A DNA stretch of 64,000 bases, taken from an uncultured Muribaculaceae bacterium (GTDB taxonomy: Bacteria; Bacteroidota; Bacteroidia; Bacteroidales; Muribaculaceae). The translations under genes and the position numbers were made by a program. Where the stretch lies: contig CANQWS010000007.1 in assembly GCA_947627615.1 (NCBI GenBank), positions 1 through 64,000 on the forward strand, read 5' to 3'. Each line of letters starts with the position of its first letter. The stretch's first letter is position 1. The notes under the pieces were generated by a model. It made no database searches and was not told the DNA's origin. It was given only the letters and a program-made list of their open reading frames with translations. Shown here piece by piece: positions 63,821 to 64,000 of this stretch.

Positions 63821-64000
63821 ATGTCATTGAGTGTCCAACAGATCCGGGATTTAAATAAGATACGGCTTTTTGTTACGAGCTGTAGTGATCCTGCTGGTGA
63901 GTATTCCGATGGTAGTTCTAGCACTGCGGGTGTCTGGAGTTTCGGGATGTACTCTGAGGGAGGTCTTGGGTTGGAGGCACCTATCAAGACGACGTCTGTC
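63821..64000 (+). CDS. Start of a structural protein gene (cut by window end)
   Basis: ATG 63821 opens a frame that stays open to the window end: MSLSVQQIRDLNKIRLFVTS, then SSSTAGVWSFGMYSEGG. It follows a late promoter, so it is probably another tail or baseplate gene. Only 60 codons are visible; no family is recognised. Confidence 0.6.
   Translation, partial: MSLSVQQIRDLNKIRLFVTSCSDPAGEYSDGSSSTAGVWSFGMYSEGGLGLEAPIKTTSV

Noticed and set aside
1-64000. CRISPR array
   Set aside because: No regularly spaced short repeats were found; the repeated elements are MITEs and promoter motifs at irregular distances.
1-64000. tRNA genes
   Set aside because: No cloverleaf with a GTTCRA-type arm and CCA-like end was noticed in the few intergenic gaps; a dedicated scan was not possible.

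Overview
This window is part of the genome of a large contractile-tailed (myovirus) phage that very probably infects a Bacteroidetes host. The contractile tail is shown by a sheath gene (54917-56740) and tail-tube genes. Two classes of upstream signal were found. One class has the Bacteroidetes shape: an A/T-rich TTAAATTAA-like box followed by TATATTTG or TATCTTTG. The other is a recurrent GCAATTATATATCC motif just upstream of structural genes, here proposed as the phage late promoter. Almost all genes lie on the + strand, are tightly packed and strongly prefer T at third codon positions. No rRNA, tRNA or CRISPR array was seen.

Layout. 0.2-19.2 kb is mainly nucleic-acid metabolism: 3'-phosphatase, YhaM-like exoribonuclease, nucleosidase-like protein, clamp-loader-like subunit, RuvC-like resolvase, RecA/UvsX recombinase, a Rad50/SbcC split over two genes, an Mre11/SbcD nuclease, a DNA methyltransferase and a possible sliding clamp. 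19.2-24.7 kb carries proteins with a candidate head-processing motif. 24.8-35.1 kb holds a 927-residue radical SAM protein, a stand-alone Toprim protein, a Dam-like methylase, a DnaX clamp loader carrying an intein in its P-loop, and a sigma-factor-like protein. 35.1-47.1 kb is the head module: possible small terminase or scaffold, ferritin-like protein, large terminase, portal, a toxin-antitoxin-like trio, Ig-like surface protein, gp21-like protease and major capsid. 47.2-63.5 kb holds two GIY-YIG homing endonucleases, neck-region genes, sheath, tube proteins, gp26-like baseplate protein, tape-measure candidate and an M23 peptidase.

The phage is heavily colonised by mobile DNA. Family 1 is IS200/IS605-like and matches the known IS608 rules: insertion 3' of TTAC, right end at TCAA, AAAG and GAAT guides next to the end hairpins. 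It is present as 166-167 bp MITE-like derivatives plus larger tnpB-fragment copies, six in all, with no tnpA in the window. Family 2 consists of three full-length tnpB elements with 23-24 bp terminal inverted repeats, plus one solitary right end, also with no transposase. One family 1 MITE sits inside the left terminal repeat of a family 2 element, and another element interrupts a gene that would be restored in frame by precise excision. An intein and two homing endonucleases add to the load.

Main candidates for new biology are the two tnpB-derived families with scattered solitary right ends that could act as guide RNAs, the late-promoter and sigma-factor pairing, a shared (V/I/L)-x-D-S processing motif in head proteins, the Rad50 split at its zinc hook, and the phage radical SAM protein. 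Function calls are from reading translated sequence only; no database search was run.
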